This document shows positions 11,566-23,706 of a stretch of DNA of 64,000 nt, piece by piece. Source of the DNA: Luzula sylvatica. Lineage: Eukaryota > Streptophyta > Magnoliopsida > Poales > Juncaceae. The notes under the pieces are model-generated. The model ran no database searches and was not told where the DNA came from. It was given only the letters and a program-made list of their open reading frames with translations. Numbering within the stretch: position 1 is the first letter of the stretch; each line of letters opens with the position of its first letter. The position numbers and the translations under genes were made by a program. The stretch is taken from the NCBI GenBank assembly GCA_946800325.1, contig OX326959.1, forward strand, positions 15,220,862-15,284,861, in the 5' to 3' direction.

Positions 11566-14138
11566 TTTTTTTTTTGAAAGAATACCAATGGTATTCGAAT
11601 CTTTTATAAATAATTGTTAATTATTTACATGAAAATAGAAAAATAAAAAAAATAAAAAAAAAGTAGGAAAAGAGAAGATAACAGAAGAGCTAAAAACTAC
11701 GGCAAAAACGAGCCAGGGTTATATTATTTTGGAGGATTCGCCTTTCTCCAGAGTTGGACCGTGATGCACGCCCTTTGTGCTACTTGCATGGGAGTTGTTG
11801 ATTTCCTGCTGAAAATCCTAGCGTTTCTTTCCTTCCATATTTCCCAATTTATGGCTACCCATATTAGGTCTCAGTCTAGCTTGAGTACTCCCCGCAACTT
11901 CGATCTATGAAACTCCCACGTTTGAAAGAGATTCGGTTGTGGCACGAACCGTATTGTCATATTCGTCGCATGGCGTATTAGGTTCCAAACCGCTCGTGTG
12001 AATGTGCAATGTGCGAAGAGATGTATCGCCGATTCTTGTTCTCGTGCACATAATTTGCAATTTCCATCATCATTGGGCCACCCCTTTTTTTGTAGCACAT
12101 CGCATGTGTTTAGTCGTTCTTCAAAAGCTAGCCATAAGAAGATCTTAAGTTTAGGTGGTATTTTGAGGGCCCAAATCTCTACTTGCCATTTTGACGAAAT
12201 GCCCGGGTTTATTAGAAAGTGGTATGTGCTATGGACACTAAACAATCCATTGGGAGACCATTTCCATGTTAGGCCATCGGGTGTAGAATCAATCGACGAT
12301 TGATAGATCGGTATTAACGATTGTAGAGATTTAAGAAAAAAGGATAGTGCGTTTGGCGGGTAGTTCGCGAGATCCTGGGTATTCGCTATGCCGTATAGCT
12401 TATTTAGAGTCGTAGCCCATAACACATTTTGTTTGTTGTCTAGGTTCCAAAGGTGTTTTATTAGCAAAGCGTCATTTTTTATTTTGAGGTTCGGTATGGC
12501 TAATCCTCCATTTTTCCTCGGAAGGCATACCTTATCCCAACGTATTAGACAATTACCCGGGTTGCATTTGTCATTTCCTTTCCATAAGAAGGCACGCATG
12601 ATCTTGTTTATCTCGAGTATCACCCAACTTGGGATTTTCATGACTTGCATCCAAAATGTAGGAATTGAAGCAAGTACCGATTGGATGAGAGTTAGTCTTC
12701 CTCCTAGAGAGAGAAGTTTGCTTTTCCACGATGCTACCTTGTCTTGGAGCTTTTTAATTAGCGGTAGGAATATTATTTTTTTCGGCTTTTTAAGGGATAG
12801 GGGGGTTCCGAGGTATTGTATTGGTAATTCTTTTTTTTGGCATCTTAGTATGCGTCGTAATACCTCATCCAATTCGTTCTTAATGTTGAGTGTGGAGAAG
12901 CTCGACTTTTCCCAATTAACGGCTAGTCCCGTTAATTTTGTAAAAATATCTATGGCCTCGGTTACTATTTTTAAGTTATTAGGACACGCTTCTACGAAAA
13001 GAATTGTGTCATCCGCATATTGGAATACCTCCGTTTGTAGGTGTGATGAAGTTGTTAGGAGTGGTCTTATTTTCTTAATGATTTCTTGTAGTGTATCTAC
13101 CACTAGATTGAAAAGTAGGGGAGATAAGGGATCACCTTGTCTAAGCCCTCTTTGATGAAAGAAATAAGGAGATAACTCACCATTAATTCGGATAGCGGAT
13201 GATGAGGAGATCAATAGGTTGTTTACCCATGATATCCATTTGGTGGGAATCCTCTTACTCGTAGGAGCTCTCGCAAGAATGGCCACGACACATTGTCGAA
13301 AGTCTTTTTAATATCTATTTTGAGCATTATCGCGGGGATTCTATTTACTTTGTAGGCGTGTACGTATTCTCTTGCTACAAGAAAAGAGTCCATCGTCGAT
13401 CTTCCTTTAATGAAAGCCGATTGATTGATGTGTATTAATTTGGGCATAATCGGTTGTAGTCTACTTGCCATGATCTTGGTTATTAACTTAATTGGTACAT
13501 TGATTACGCTTATTGGTCGAAATTCCCCAATAGTTTCGGCTCCCATTATCTTTGGAATTAGTGTAATGTTTGCTTGATTTATCCTCCATAGGTCAAGTTT
13601 GTTGTTTTGGAAATCTTTTATTAGTAGTAGGAATTATTCCTTTATTTCGGGCCATAGCGTTTGGACAAATTCACCCGGTAGCCCATCCGGTCCCGAGGAC
13701 TTTCTCTTTTTAAATTTTGTTAGCGTATTCTTAACTTCTATTTCCGTGAAGTCGTCGACCTGAGATTGGAGTTCATTTGCGAGTGTTGATTGGCCGAAAA
13801 GGGTGTTTAGGTCGGCCTCCAATCTCGGCGAGGTTGCACCAAAGGAGTTTTTGAAGTGCTCATAGAACGTGTTCAAAATGAGTATCGGTTCTTTTATTTG
13901 TATTCCTTGCTCCGTTATGGAGGCGATGAAGTTCCTATTTCTTCTCGATGTTGCCATCGCATGAAAATACGCTTTGTTGTGATCTCCAAACTTTATCCAT
14001 TTTGCCGAACACCTTTGTTGCCACTTTATTTCCGATTGGATCGCCATATCTTGGGCTTTTGTTTTAAGATCAATTCTTAATTTTATTTCGGAATTGGATA
14101 GGTTCCTGCCCTCCTCAATTTGGTCCAACATTTGGATA
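11566..14138 (-). mobile_element. LINE A: 5'-truncated L1-type retrotransposon
   Basis: A minus-strand LINE with a poly(A) tail (T-run at 11566-11575) and a 16-bp target duplication, cagtcatcaccacatt, at 11550-11565 and 14139-14154. It encodes the ORF2 stretch before the reverse transcriptase (13634-14131), RT motifs FRPISV and ADNFDNVSW-like KTFDNVSW (13223-13546), and RT core plus zf-RVT tail (11871-13286: GLRQGDPLSP, YADD, W-x-C..C zinc region). The endonuclease half is absent. The ORF is broken by an in-frame stop near 13,630 and a frame change near 13,250. It is therefore inactive. It sits in the 3' UTR of lectin copy 2 in the same orientation. Confidence 0.93.
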
Positions 14139-14167
14139 CAGTCATCACCACATTAAGTACCCCGGTA

Positions 14168-16695
14168 TCAAGGATTGACGGTGCTTGCTTCAGAAGGCGC
14201 ATAAATCACAATTTGACCATCATCCAGAAGCACCAACGCGTAGACTCCTCTCTGTTCGTTAAATTGGCCTCGTGTCCAAACTTCCTGGTCAATTCTACCC
14301 CCTGCACTGCGTATGACGAACTCCCCATGCGACGTCAATGTTGCTACTTGCTACACAATTGGAACCCGCATATTTGGTGTCTGAATTCGATATTGATTTA
14401 GGCAGAATAAAAGTTTGTACGAGATCGTACAATACAAGGTTGCAGTCACATTGCATGAGAAGAACATATCTTTTGTTAGTCGAAATGAGAAATTCATTGC
14501 TGGCTAATCTTTGCCTAGATAGTAGGATACGCGTATCCGTCGGTACTGGGCAATCGGGTAGTGATTGGGCTAGACTGACGAATGCCATTAGTGATTGGAT
14601 TGGGCAAAATAGGCCTAGTGATTCGGGTTGAGCAAAGCAGGAAGGGGCCGAAAAGGTAAGCACGGCCAGAAAGGTTTTTTTTTTTTTTTTTTTGAATTGG
14701 ACGGCTATTGCCGACTTATGGAATTTCATATATGAAATAATGGTATTTACAATGAGGATTTGAAAAAAAAAGTAAAATCTATTATCCTAAATATTCTTAG
14801 TTCTTCACTTTACTCCACATTTTTGCATTTTCGGTTGCTTGCATTGCCACCGATGTTGGAGAGTTGGACTTATTGCGGAATAACCTCGCATTCCTCTCCT
14901 TCCACGTGCCCCATAACGTCGCCATCCACCTTGTATCCCATCGTTGCCGGTCTTCTTTGGATAATGGTTCTCTCATTTTATTCCACGCTTCTATTACTTT
15001 TCCATCGTCCGGCGGAATTAACCTATCTTCGTTGAGATTTTTGCTAATGCTCCATACCGCTTTCGTGAAGGAGCATTGCACTAGAAGATGTTGTGTCGTT
15101 TCCGGAACCATTTTACATAGTTGGCATAGTGGCGTGTTTGGCCAACCTTTGCGCTCCAAAACATCGGCCGTATTAATTCTTTCATGGAGAACAAGCCATA
15201 TAAACAATCGCACTTTAAGGGGTGCTCTAGTTGTCCATGTTTGCTTTTGCCAATGAACTCTCATTCCCGGATCTATAAGTCTTGCGTAAGCGGAATTCGT
15301 CGAAAACGATTTTGAGTTGTTTAGACTCCATTCTACTATATTGGCGGTTTCGTCCCTCGTAGTAAAGCTTAGGTAGTTTGGGAGGATGTCCTTTAACTCT
15401 TTCATAAAGGAGGACATTTGGTAGTTTGGGATGTTATATATTTCCTTCGCATCCGAAATGCCATGTATCCGCGTAGCATAGTTTGCCCATAGATTTTCTT
15501 GACCCATGTCAATTTTCCACAATAGTTTTTGTAATAAAGCTTGGTTGAACACTTGCAAGTTCGGTATTGCCAAGCCCCCGCATTTTTTAGGAAGGCACAC
15601 CGTTTGCCAATTGATTAGACTTTTTCCTGGGTTTAACTTGTCCGAGCCGGACCATAGGAATGCTCTAATTAGCTTTTCAATTTCTTGTGTTACCCACTTG
15701 GGTAGTTGCATTACTTGCATTGCATAAACGGGTAGAGCATTAAGCGTTGCCTTTATTAATGTGAGCCGCCCCCCTAAGGTTAAGAGTCTTCCTTTCCAAG
15801 ATGAGATTCTCGTTTGTACTTTTTTAACTAGTGGTAGGAATGATGCTCTTGTCGGTTTAGTCCTTGTTAGGGGGAGTCCGAGATAAGTTATAGGAAAATC
15901 TTTCTTTTGGCATTTTAATATGCGCGTGATCGTTGCATCATGGTTTAGCGGCATTCTAATTGTTGTGAAAGTGCTCTTATCCCAATTGACGGCAAGGCCG
16001 GTTATTTCCGTGAAGACTTCTAAGGCATATGAGATGATTGCTATATTTTGCGGATATGCCTCAAAGAATATAAGGGTGTCGTCCGCAAATTGGAGAACCG
16101 GTACTTCAAGATCGGACGAGAGTCTTAACAAGGGAATTATTGCTTTAATTATGTCTTGTAAGATGTCCACGGCTAGATTAAAGATTAGGGGCGAGAGTGG
16201 GTCTCCTTGGCGCAACCCTCTATGGTGTTGAAACGATTATGTGCAAGAGCCGTTAATTTTTAAAGAGGAGCTCGAGGTTTCTAGAATATTACGTATCCAC
16301 CGTATCCATCGTTGTGGAAAATTCTTTTTGGTTAGGAGTTGACTTAGAAATTTCCAAGAGATGTTGTCAAAAGCTTTTCTAATATCTAATTTAAGCATGA
16401 TTGTTGGAATTTTCTTGCGGTGGTAGTGGTTTATTAGTTCTTTTGCCACCACATATGAGTCCACTATTGACCTTTTCTTGATGAATGCGGTTTGATTTTG
16501 GTGAATGATTTGTGGTAGCAACGGTTGTAGTCTATTTGCTAATATTTTCGTTATGATCTTAATCGGGGACGATATGACACTTATAGGTCTAAAGTCCTCC
16601 GGTAAAGTCGGTCCCTCTTTCTTTGGGATTAACGAAATCGTAAGCACGGCCAGAAAGGTTACAATGAGATATTTCAAAGAAGCAACCATTCTCAT
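14168..16695 (-). pseudogene. Bulb-type lectin, copy 2, split by LINE B
   Basis: Two pieces on the minus strand: the start and signal peptide (16640-16695, MRMVASLKYLIV...) and the remainder (14168-14676), interrupted by LINE B within the signal peptide. The second piece keeps CFAQPESLG, QCDCNLVLYD and the C-terminal DDGQIVIY motif and ends at a stop at 14168-14170. A 7-bp duplication (agtagca, about 14,340) shifts the frame in the domain. LINE A lies just past the stop. The promoter with TATAAATA at 16782-16789 is retained. It is a dead gene, but without the LINE its frame agrees with copy 1 and shows where copy 1 lost a base. Confidence 0.85.
14677..16639 (-). mobile_element. LINE B: 5'-truncated L1-type retrotransposon
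   Basis: A minus-strand LINE with a long T-run at its left end (poly(A) on the minus strand, 14675-14693) and a 21-bp exact target duplication at 14656-14676 and 16640-16660. It starts inside the reverse transcriptase (ISLIPKKEG..FRPISV), keeps RT motifs AFDNISW, LRQGDPLSP and FADD, and the zf-RVT tail ending near 14,797. One in-frame TAA at about 16,237 separates two same-frame segments (16237-16639 and 14797-16215). Endonuclease and 5' end are missing. It differs clearly in sequence from LINE A, so the two were separate insertions. Confidence 0.93.
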
Positions 16696-16696
16696 A

Positions 16697-16740
16697 TTTT
16701 GTGTGTGTGTGTGTGTGTTTGTGTGTGTGTGGGGGGGGGT
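16697..16740. repeat. GT microsatellite with G run
   Basis: A (GT)n run interrupted by tttg, ending in nine or so G residues, lies in the 5' leader of lectin copy 2 between the TATA box and the ATG. Copies 1 and 3 lack it at the same place. Confidence 0.8.
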
Positions 16741-16830
16741 AAATCCGGTAGATTATGCGTTTGATTGGGTTTTACTTGTGGTATTTATAGAAGAAATTTG
16801 CATTGTATGGATTAATCAATAACATAAATA

Positions 16831-17560
16831 TATGGCTGGCATCGCATTGTATGGATTAATCAATAAGATAAACGTAATATATTATACATGGCTTCTTATT
16901 AGAACATGAGCATCACAAAACTACATAATTAAACCTTAAATGCGTTTGTTAAGAATGGCATTCGTATCAACCATCGAGTTCTATGTGAGTCTCAATTGCC
17001 AACTTGACCTGGTAGTCTGGTACCATGCATTTATAATTTTGTATTAATCTAATTGCATCGAGATAAACAAACGGGTATTTTTTCTGTGAAAATATCAAAA
17101 ATATTAATTTATAAAGAAACATCAAAACCATTATTGATAATACCAAATAAATCCCAATCCACTTAGTATTTAATCAATAATAACAATTAGAGTAAAGTGT
17201 ATATAAGTAATTAATAGTCCGATTCGGGTTGAATATGATGTTTATTAATTATCGTGTGCATCAACAAGATATAAATATCTTTAATTGGTTATTAATCACC
17301 TCGCTAGCATGTTCAAAGGAAATTCATCCCATTAGAATTGAGTACAGATCCAAATTTTTTTTTCATCCCACTGTAATCATACATCAACATAAATATTTCT
17401 TTTCGATTGCCACGATCATTATGATTAGGTATTTAAAAATTACATGAAATATTAATTATTGCATGAGCTACCGCAGATATATTATTTTATTTTTTGGACA
17501 ATGGATCCAAAGAAAAGAAGAATTCATTATAGTAACTTTGGGGTTTGAATTTGGGTTGGG
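16831..17560. other. Flank of lectin copy 2; no gene
   Basis: The part to about 17,080 matches, inverted, the upstream flank of lectin copy 1 (8,010-8,230), including the 'tgcatcgagataaac' phrase. The rest is AT-rich with no supported gene; a 72-codon frame at 17229-17447 has no recognisable domain. Confidence 0.5.
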
Positions 17561-17574
17561 TGTACCGGCATCGT

Positions 17575-18297
17575 TGACTCGGATACTATCTGGATCGAAT
17601 CGGGACCGTATACGAAAAATATCCGTATTTGAATAAAATATGACCCGACCCGAAAAAATGACCCGACCCGCCCGAATCCGAACCCGACCCGACCCGAAAA
17701 TATTGAAAAGTCAACGACCCGAACCCGAACCCGAAACCGAATGACCCGAACCCGAAATCGACCCGAAACTCACGACCCGAATGACCCGAAACTCACGACC
17801 CGAATGATCCGAAAATTAAAATATTATTGTTAAAATCAATATAATATTGCTAAAATATCTCGGAATCAATAAAATAAATCAGAAATTATCCGAAAACTAA
17901 ATTTTGGAAAATCGAATGATTCAGAATCAAATTTTGTGAAATCTGAATTACCCGAAAATCAAAATAGTCACGACCCGAATGACCCGAAAACCGAAACGAC
18001 CCGAACCCGAACGACCCGAAAACCGAAATGACCCGAACCCGAACGACCCGAAAACCAAATCGACCCGAACCCGAACGACCCGAAAACCGAAACGACCCGA
18101 ACCCGAACGATCCGAAAACCGAAACGACCCGAACCCGAACGACCCGAAAACCGAAACGACCCGAAACCGAACGACCCGAAACTCGAACGACCCGCGACCC
18201 GAACGACCTGATGACCCGAATGACCCACAACCCGAATGACCCGCAACCCGAAACGACCCGACCCGAACCCGACCCGACCCGCCCGATTGCCACCTCT
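17575..18297. mobile_element. Truncated hAT-like element of CCCGAA repeats
   Basis: The right end reads gattgccacctctag, in reverse the ctagaggtggcaatc end common to plant hAT derivatives, preceded by a gacccgacccgcccg run. The body is a tandem array of a degenerate unit 'aacccgaacgacccgaaaaccg', phase-shifting but mostly about 27-30 bp. A matching left end and target duplication were not found, so it is truncated or decayed. The Asn/Pro/Arg-rich and Gly/Arg-rich frames on the two strands (about 17,886-18,441) are products of the repeat. Confidence 0.65.
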
Positions 18298-18299
18298 AG

Positions 18300-19590
18300 A
18301 TGTCCTCAGTACAAATTGGGTTGAAACACGTCCTAAAAAATTGAAACTAATGAGCCTACACTCTTTTTTAGTGCACTTGGTCTTTGTAATTGTAACCCAT
18401 AATATTTTTACAAATTGAAAAGGGACCCCAATATAATTCATTGGCTGGTGAATGAAATGGACGATGTAGTGTTTATTTAATACGAAATAATATTATCAAG
18501 CTTCGACTATTGAATCATTATATATTTCTTTGTTTTCCCATTGAATTTCCAAATGTCTCTTAATTGCTTTTTTTTATTGATTTAGAAATATTTATCAATG
18601 GTTATAAACGAAGAAACGCGGCTTTATATGGAAACATAAAATTTGTTTATCATATCTAAAACACACTTGCTTATCTCGATGCAATTAGGACTAATACAAA
18701 ATTGTAGATCCATTCTATATAAAAGAAAAAGAAGGAGACGAGGCCGGAGTCTTACTCGAATTTTTCATTAAAATATTCAAAAAAAAATCACATACGAGAG
18801 ACATCAAAGAAATAAAAGAAAAAGAAGTCGAAAAATCCTTAATTAGAGTAATTAGAGTTAGCTAACTCGAATATAGCCGCCGCCAAAGAAAGACATGTCG
18901 TAGAAACCAGCTGACGGCTTTTATCGTTGGAAAGGAGAAAGAGTTCGGCAATGGAAGAAGAAGTTTGTCACCGCCTAGCCGAGTTACGACCCATATGACG
19001 TCAAATAATGAACTTCATATTTGACCAAGAGGTCATATATTATGTCCTCGTAAAATTCATGATATTTATTCTTGATGTTATAACATGACATTTAATTAAT
19101 GATTAATTAATAATTCAATTAATATCAAACTAACATCAAATTTATATGTAAAAATAGATCAATAATTAATTAGCATGTATCTTTATTGATACATAAAAAT
19201 TAACGATTAATTTGTTTTTGTGTATTAATTGAGTTGCTAATTAATCTACCAATCCTCCTCGAATTACGCATAGAGAATGAGAAAGAGGAGTTGTGGGGCA
19301 AAGTAAAATTTCCCCTTCGCCAAATGCCATACTTCATAAACGCACGTAAAGTTTAAGAAAAATATTGGGCATATCCCCAAGAACATTGTTGACGTAGATA
19401 TGAACTAACACCTTAAGAATTAAAACATTAATTAATAGTTTGACATCTTAATTGGATTTACAATCACTAATTAAAATAATTAAATCATAAATTAAAATGT
19501 TAAATTATATATTTATTTTTTAATTTTTAAAATGTTAAGTCATATTTATGTCATCAAGTTTCTTTGGAGGAACGTACTAGAAATCTAGAA
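18300..19590. other. Intergenic region before lectin copy 3
   Basis: AT-rich, with no gene supported. The segment around 18,670-18,710 again holds the 'tatctcgatgcaatta' block that precedes lectin copies 1 and 2, marking the start of the duplicated unit. Confidence 0.5.
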
Positions 19591-19732
19591 GTAATTATGC
19601 AGTCTTGTGAGTGCTCATGTATTACTTTATTGCTTAAAATTTAAATCCATACAATTCAAATCAAATTCTTCTATAAATACAGCCAGTAAAACCCAATCAA
19701 ACACATAATCTACTTGAACTACTAACATACAC

Positions 19733-20115
19733 ATGAGAATGACTGTTTCCTTGAAATATCTCATTGCATTGCAACTCTCGATAACCGTGCTTACCTTTTC
19801 GGCCCCGTCCGGTTTTGCTCAATACGAATCACTAGGCCTATTTGGCCAAATCCAATCATTATCCGCATTTTTCAGCCTAGTCCCGTCACTAACCCAATGT
19901 CGAGCATCACATGATACGTTACGTATACCATAATATCTGGACAAAGATTAACCAGCAATGAATTTCTCATTTCGGCTAACAAGAAATATGTTCTTCTCAA
20001 TTCTTGTGTCGATGTATTCGTGTTTATGTTTCCTTCTATATTTGTTGCTTTTCGGTACGAGAGTTCTCTGGCGGGGGCGTTAATGTTATGTTGAAGTGGT
20101 GATGTTGTGTTAATT
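19733..20115 (+). pseudogene. Bulb-type lectin, copy 3, internally deleted
   Basis: It keeps the promoter (TATAAATA at 19672-19679), ATG and signal peptide (MRMTVSLKYLIA..FSAPSGFAQ) and a mature start (ESLGLFGQIQSL). The frame stops at 19933. A second piece continues with ISGQRLTSNEFLISANKKYVLL and then jumps directly into what is 3' UTR in copy 1, so the QCDCNLVLYD sugar-binding motif and the C-terminal half are deleted. A non-functional relic, more diverged than copies 1 and 2. Confidence 0.8.
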
Positions 20116-20129
20116 TCCGTTTTCATATT

Positions 20130-22137
20130 TTAATAAAAAGAAAACATGCTACTTGACAATTGACACATGTTGCATTAAGTACTAAATAAACATGCTACTT
20201 ATGAGTATATTTGAACAACAAAATATACTCGTAAGGGAAATATTTGAACTTCCAAGGTTTCATATTCCTTAACCGACAAAATGTTGATCATTCATTTTGA
20301 AGAAAAATTATTGAAGAAAAAAAATTATTCATTTTGAAGAAATGCAATGCCAAATGAATGATAAATCGGCTGTTTGGTACTATAAAAAAAAAAGGGTCAC
20401 GATTTATGCATTTTGAGACTTCATATAAACAAAAGAATATCAAGCTCGACTAGTATAGAAATGAATTATTCTCTAAAAATATTCATGAGATATTGGAGGA
20501 TATTGATAAAAATAGAACTTCCATGTATTATTTAAAGAGGCCATTTACTATCCCCCCAAACCCATCACCACATCCTTGATATCCTATTCATCTCCCAAAA
20601 ATTACCCACTCGATTAACAATGCTTTGAATTAGCTGTTAATTGAATTAATGAATTATTAGGTACTAATATGATGTGTTAATTGACTCACAAATTAACCGT
20701 TAATTCGAAACATTAATTGCATTAATTAATTTGGAGAGAGAGTGGGGTGCAAATTGGAGTTGGGAATTAACACCCAACCCAACCCAAAAAAAATCCCATA
20801 CCCATCGTGGGTGTTGTGATGGGTTTGGAGGGCAGGGTATAATTTCCCTTATTTAAACGAGTAGTGAAAATTTTGTTGAATGAGAGGCTCTGTGTTAATA
20901 GGTTGAAAAACAGTTCCAACACAAAATTATTTTTAGAATATAGTATTTTGTATTTCCTAAAAATAATCCATATATTTGATGTACCTTTCTTTTATTTGAA
21001 CACACGCATTATATATTAAATTCAATATTTTTTTATGGTTGATTTCTTATCCAAATTTGCCGTGAATTAGAGCTAGGAACATGTTAAAACACGAATTTGA
21101 ACACGAATCTGGAAATAATGAAAGTTAGATACAGATGCATCAGATCCGAACTATCTGAAACTCAAAAGACTCAAACCCAAACGACTCGTAGTTCGAATAA
21201 TTCACAATTCAAATTACTCGTAACCTGAACCTGTAAGACTCAAAATTCAATCGAATTATGAACCGAATGATTTTGTGTCTCTCCCAAATGAAATTAAAAT
21301 ACGTCAAGCTCACAGTGACATACAAAAAGAAATTTGCCATAAGGAATACATTATTGTTGGAATAACTATCATCTTCACAAGTTAAGGAATCTACAACATA
21401 ACAAAATATGATATGCGAGAAGCGAGAAAATAAGAGCGTGCAAACCCCCAAAACTCAAAAGATCCAACATTTAATTTACGACTTTGTGCCATGTGTTTCT
21501 TAATTGAATTTAATTTTGTTCGGACTTCAAAAAATCGATTATAATATTTACGCTTTACTTTATCTTATCTTTTGAATTGTAATTATTTATATTTCGGAAA
21601 CATAATATTATAAATGTAAAAGTTTAGCCAAATATAATGACTCATTACTACGGATTACATACGAAAACGTTATATGATTACAAATATTATTTAGATCTTA
21701 TTAAATGTTGATTTTATTTATGATTTAATTAAAACGGTTCGAACTAAAATTATTAATTGAACTTTAAAATCTAAATTACGATGTCTATATTTGTTTGAAT
21801 TATAATTGTTAGATTTAAAAATTATAATATTATATATGATAAATTATAAGCAACTACATGTTCTCTAAGATTGACTGGTAATACATATAAAAATACAATT
21901 AATATTAGCAATGAAATTATAAAATAATTGAACCAAAGAAATATTTAATGATTATATCATCACAATTGTAAGTTCTTGATATAGCAAATAAAAAACATTG
22001 CACAACTATTTATAACTGTTACAAGTACAAATTGCATCAAATAAAGAAGATCATCAAATTTTCATAATTTAAAGGCCAATAGAACAGCAAGTCATGGAAG
22101 TAAAAAATATATAACTTGCAAGAATTTGACAAAAAGT
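20130..22137. other. Intergenic AT-rich region
   Basis: No gene is supported. About 21,060-21,260 is a decayed 'ctcaaa/ccgaat' repeat resembling the hAT-like arrays at 6.7, 17.6 and 30.5 kb. The rest is low-complexity AT-rich sequence. Confidence 0.5.
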
Positions 22138-23655
22138 TCAAATAAACCGAACAAGAAATTCCCTAATTAAATCGATATATGGGGATCGAGTCGGAATAAT
22201 GTGACCCATATCATGCTCGATTAAAATGCGCATATTCTCATCAAACATTTCACAAAGCTCAAAACTCTGCAACCTATCAATTTGCCTATCGGTGTGGCCT
22301 TCCCCGTGTCCGAAACAATGAAGAGAAGGTAACCTTATTGGATCCGCATCAAAACACGGTAACGGCACCTTATACCCGGAACAAAACATTCCAAATTTGA
22401 AACCCAATAACCCGTTATTAAACCTCTGTTTATGATTGCAATACAATGCTGCCATTGCAGCTCCTTGTGAAAACCCTAAAATCCCATCGAAAGGACCCAT
22501 TTGCGAGATTATTTTATCGAGATACGCACATGATTCTTCGAAACCCTCTGTTTGATCCATATATTGTAACGGGTCAAACGGTACGTTTGAAATAACCCAA
22601 TCTTTTGTTTTATCAGAGTTGGTTTTGTTATATTCGGGAGAGACGAGCCATGCATATTTATTTCTTGAAAATTGATTTGGGGGGCTACACGAATTCGAAT
22701 CCGAATTTGACACATGAATAAACGGGAGTTCGTGAGGGGCATCTATGTAAATAAATTCGGCTAATTTTTTTAGTTTTTTCGCAAGTGAAGCGGTTCGTCC
22801 TTTGAAACTCGAAGCATTTTGTCGAAATCCATGCAAGCATAGAATCTTCAGCTTTTTTTGGTTGTTGATCTCTGTTACATTAACCATAAAATAAATTTTA
22901 AAAAAAAGGGGAAAAACAGGCAAAATATGATTTTGTAATCAATATTGATACGAACCTTACCATTAGGCAAAATTTGATTGGTCGGCATAGATTCAGACTG
23001 ATCAGGCACGATTTCAGACTCATTTTCGGTCCTTGACTGCAAAATTACATTTTCGTCCTTCTCATTTTTTTGACAGAGCTCACATATTTCTTCCTTGGAA
23101 TCAACCTGGAAAAAGTCAATAGCCGAATCCAATGATGAATTGAGATTAAAGGGGTATATGTGAAATATATGATTCGTACCTGACAACCGTGGCAGACTAA
23201 AACCAACATGCGGCAGTGAGTGCATCTGGTACGAGACGAATAATCATCAAAGAGAGATCCGCATTTCAAACAGGTACCAACTACATTCGAATCTGAGCTT
23301 GCTACCGAAATCCTGTCGTTTCGTACATGCATATCATCTTAGAGAGAGAGAGAGGAGAGAGAGAGAGAGAAAGAGAAAACCTACCTGTGGTCAAAAACGA
23401 AGTTTTTTCCTTTGAAATAGCCACCATCAGGAAATTGCTCGAGATATCTCTGAATTCCACCATATAACTACCATAAATATTAAAAAAAAACACATTAAAA
23501 ATAAACATATAAAAATCATATATTTAATAAGAAAATATAATTCTTTACTTGAAACACGTTGTCGAAACCCGAACCCTTGGTTCGGATATATGCCGAAGCC
23601 ATTTCACATCTTATACCACCTGTGCAATACCTACAAATTATACGTCACTCAGTCA

Positions 23656-23706
<51 letters not shown>

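Noticed and set aside
12388..13155. 255-codon plus-strand frame
   Set aside because: It lies antisense to the reverse transcriptase of LINE A, which carries the recognisable motifs.
17886..18441. Overlapping Arg/Asp/Pro and Gly/Ser/Arg-rich open frames on both strands
   Set aside because: They are translations of the CCCGAA-type tandem repeat in a hAT-like element.
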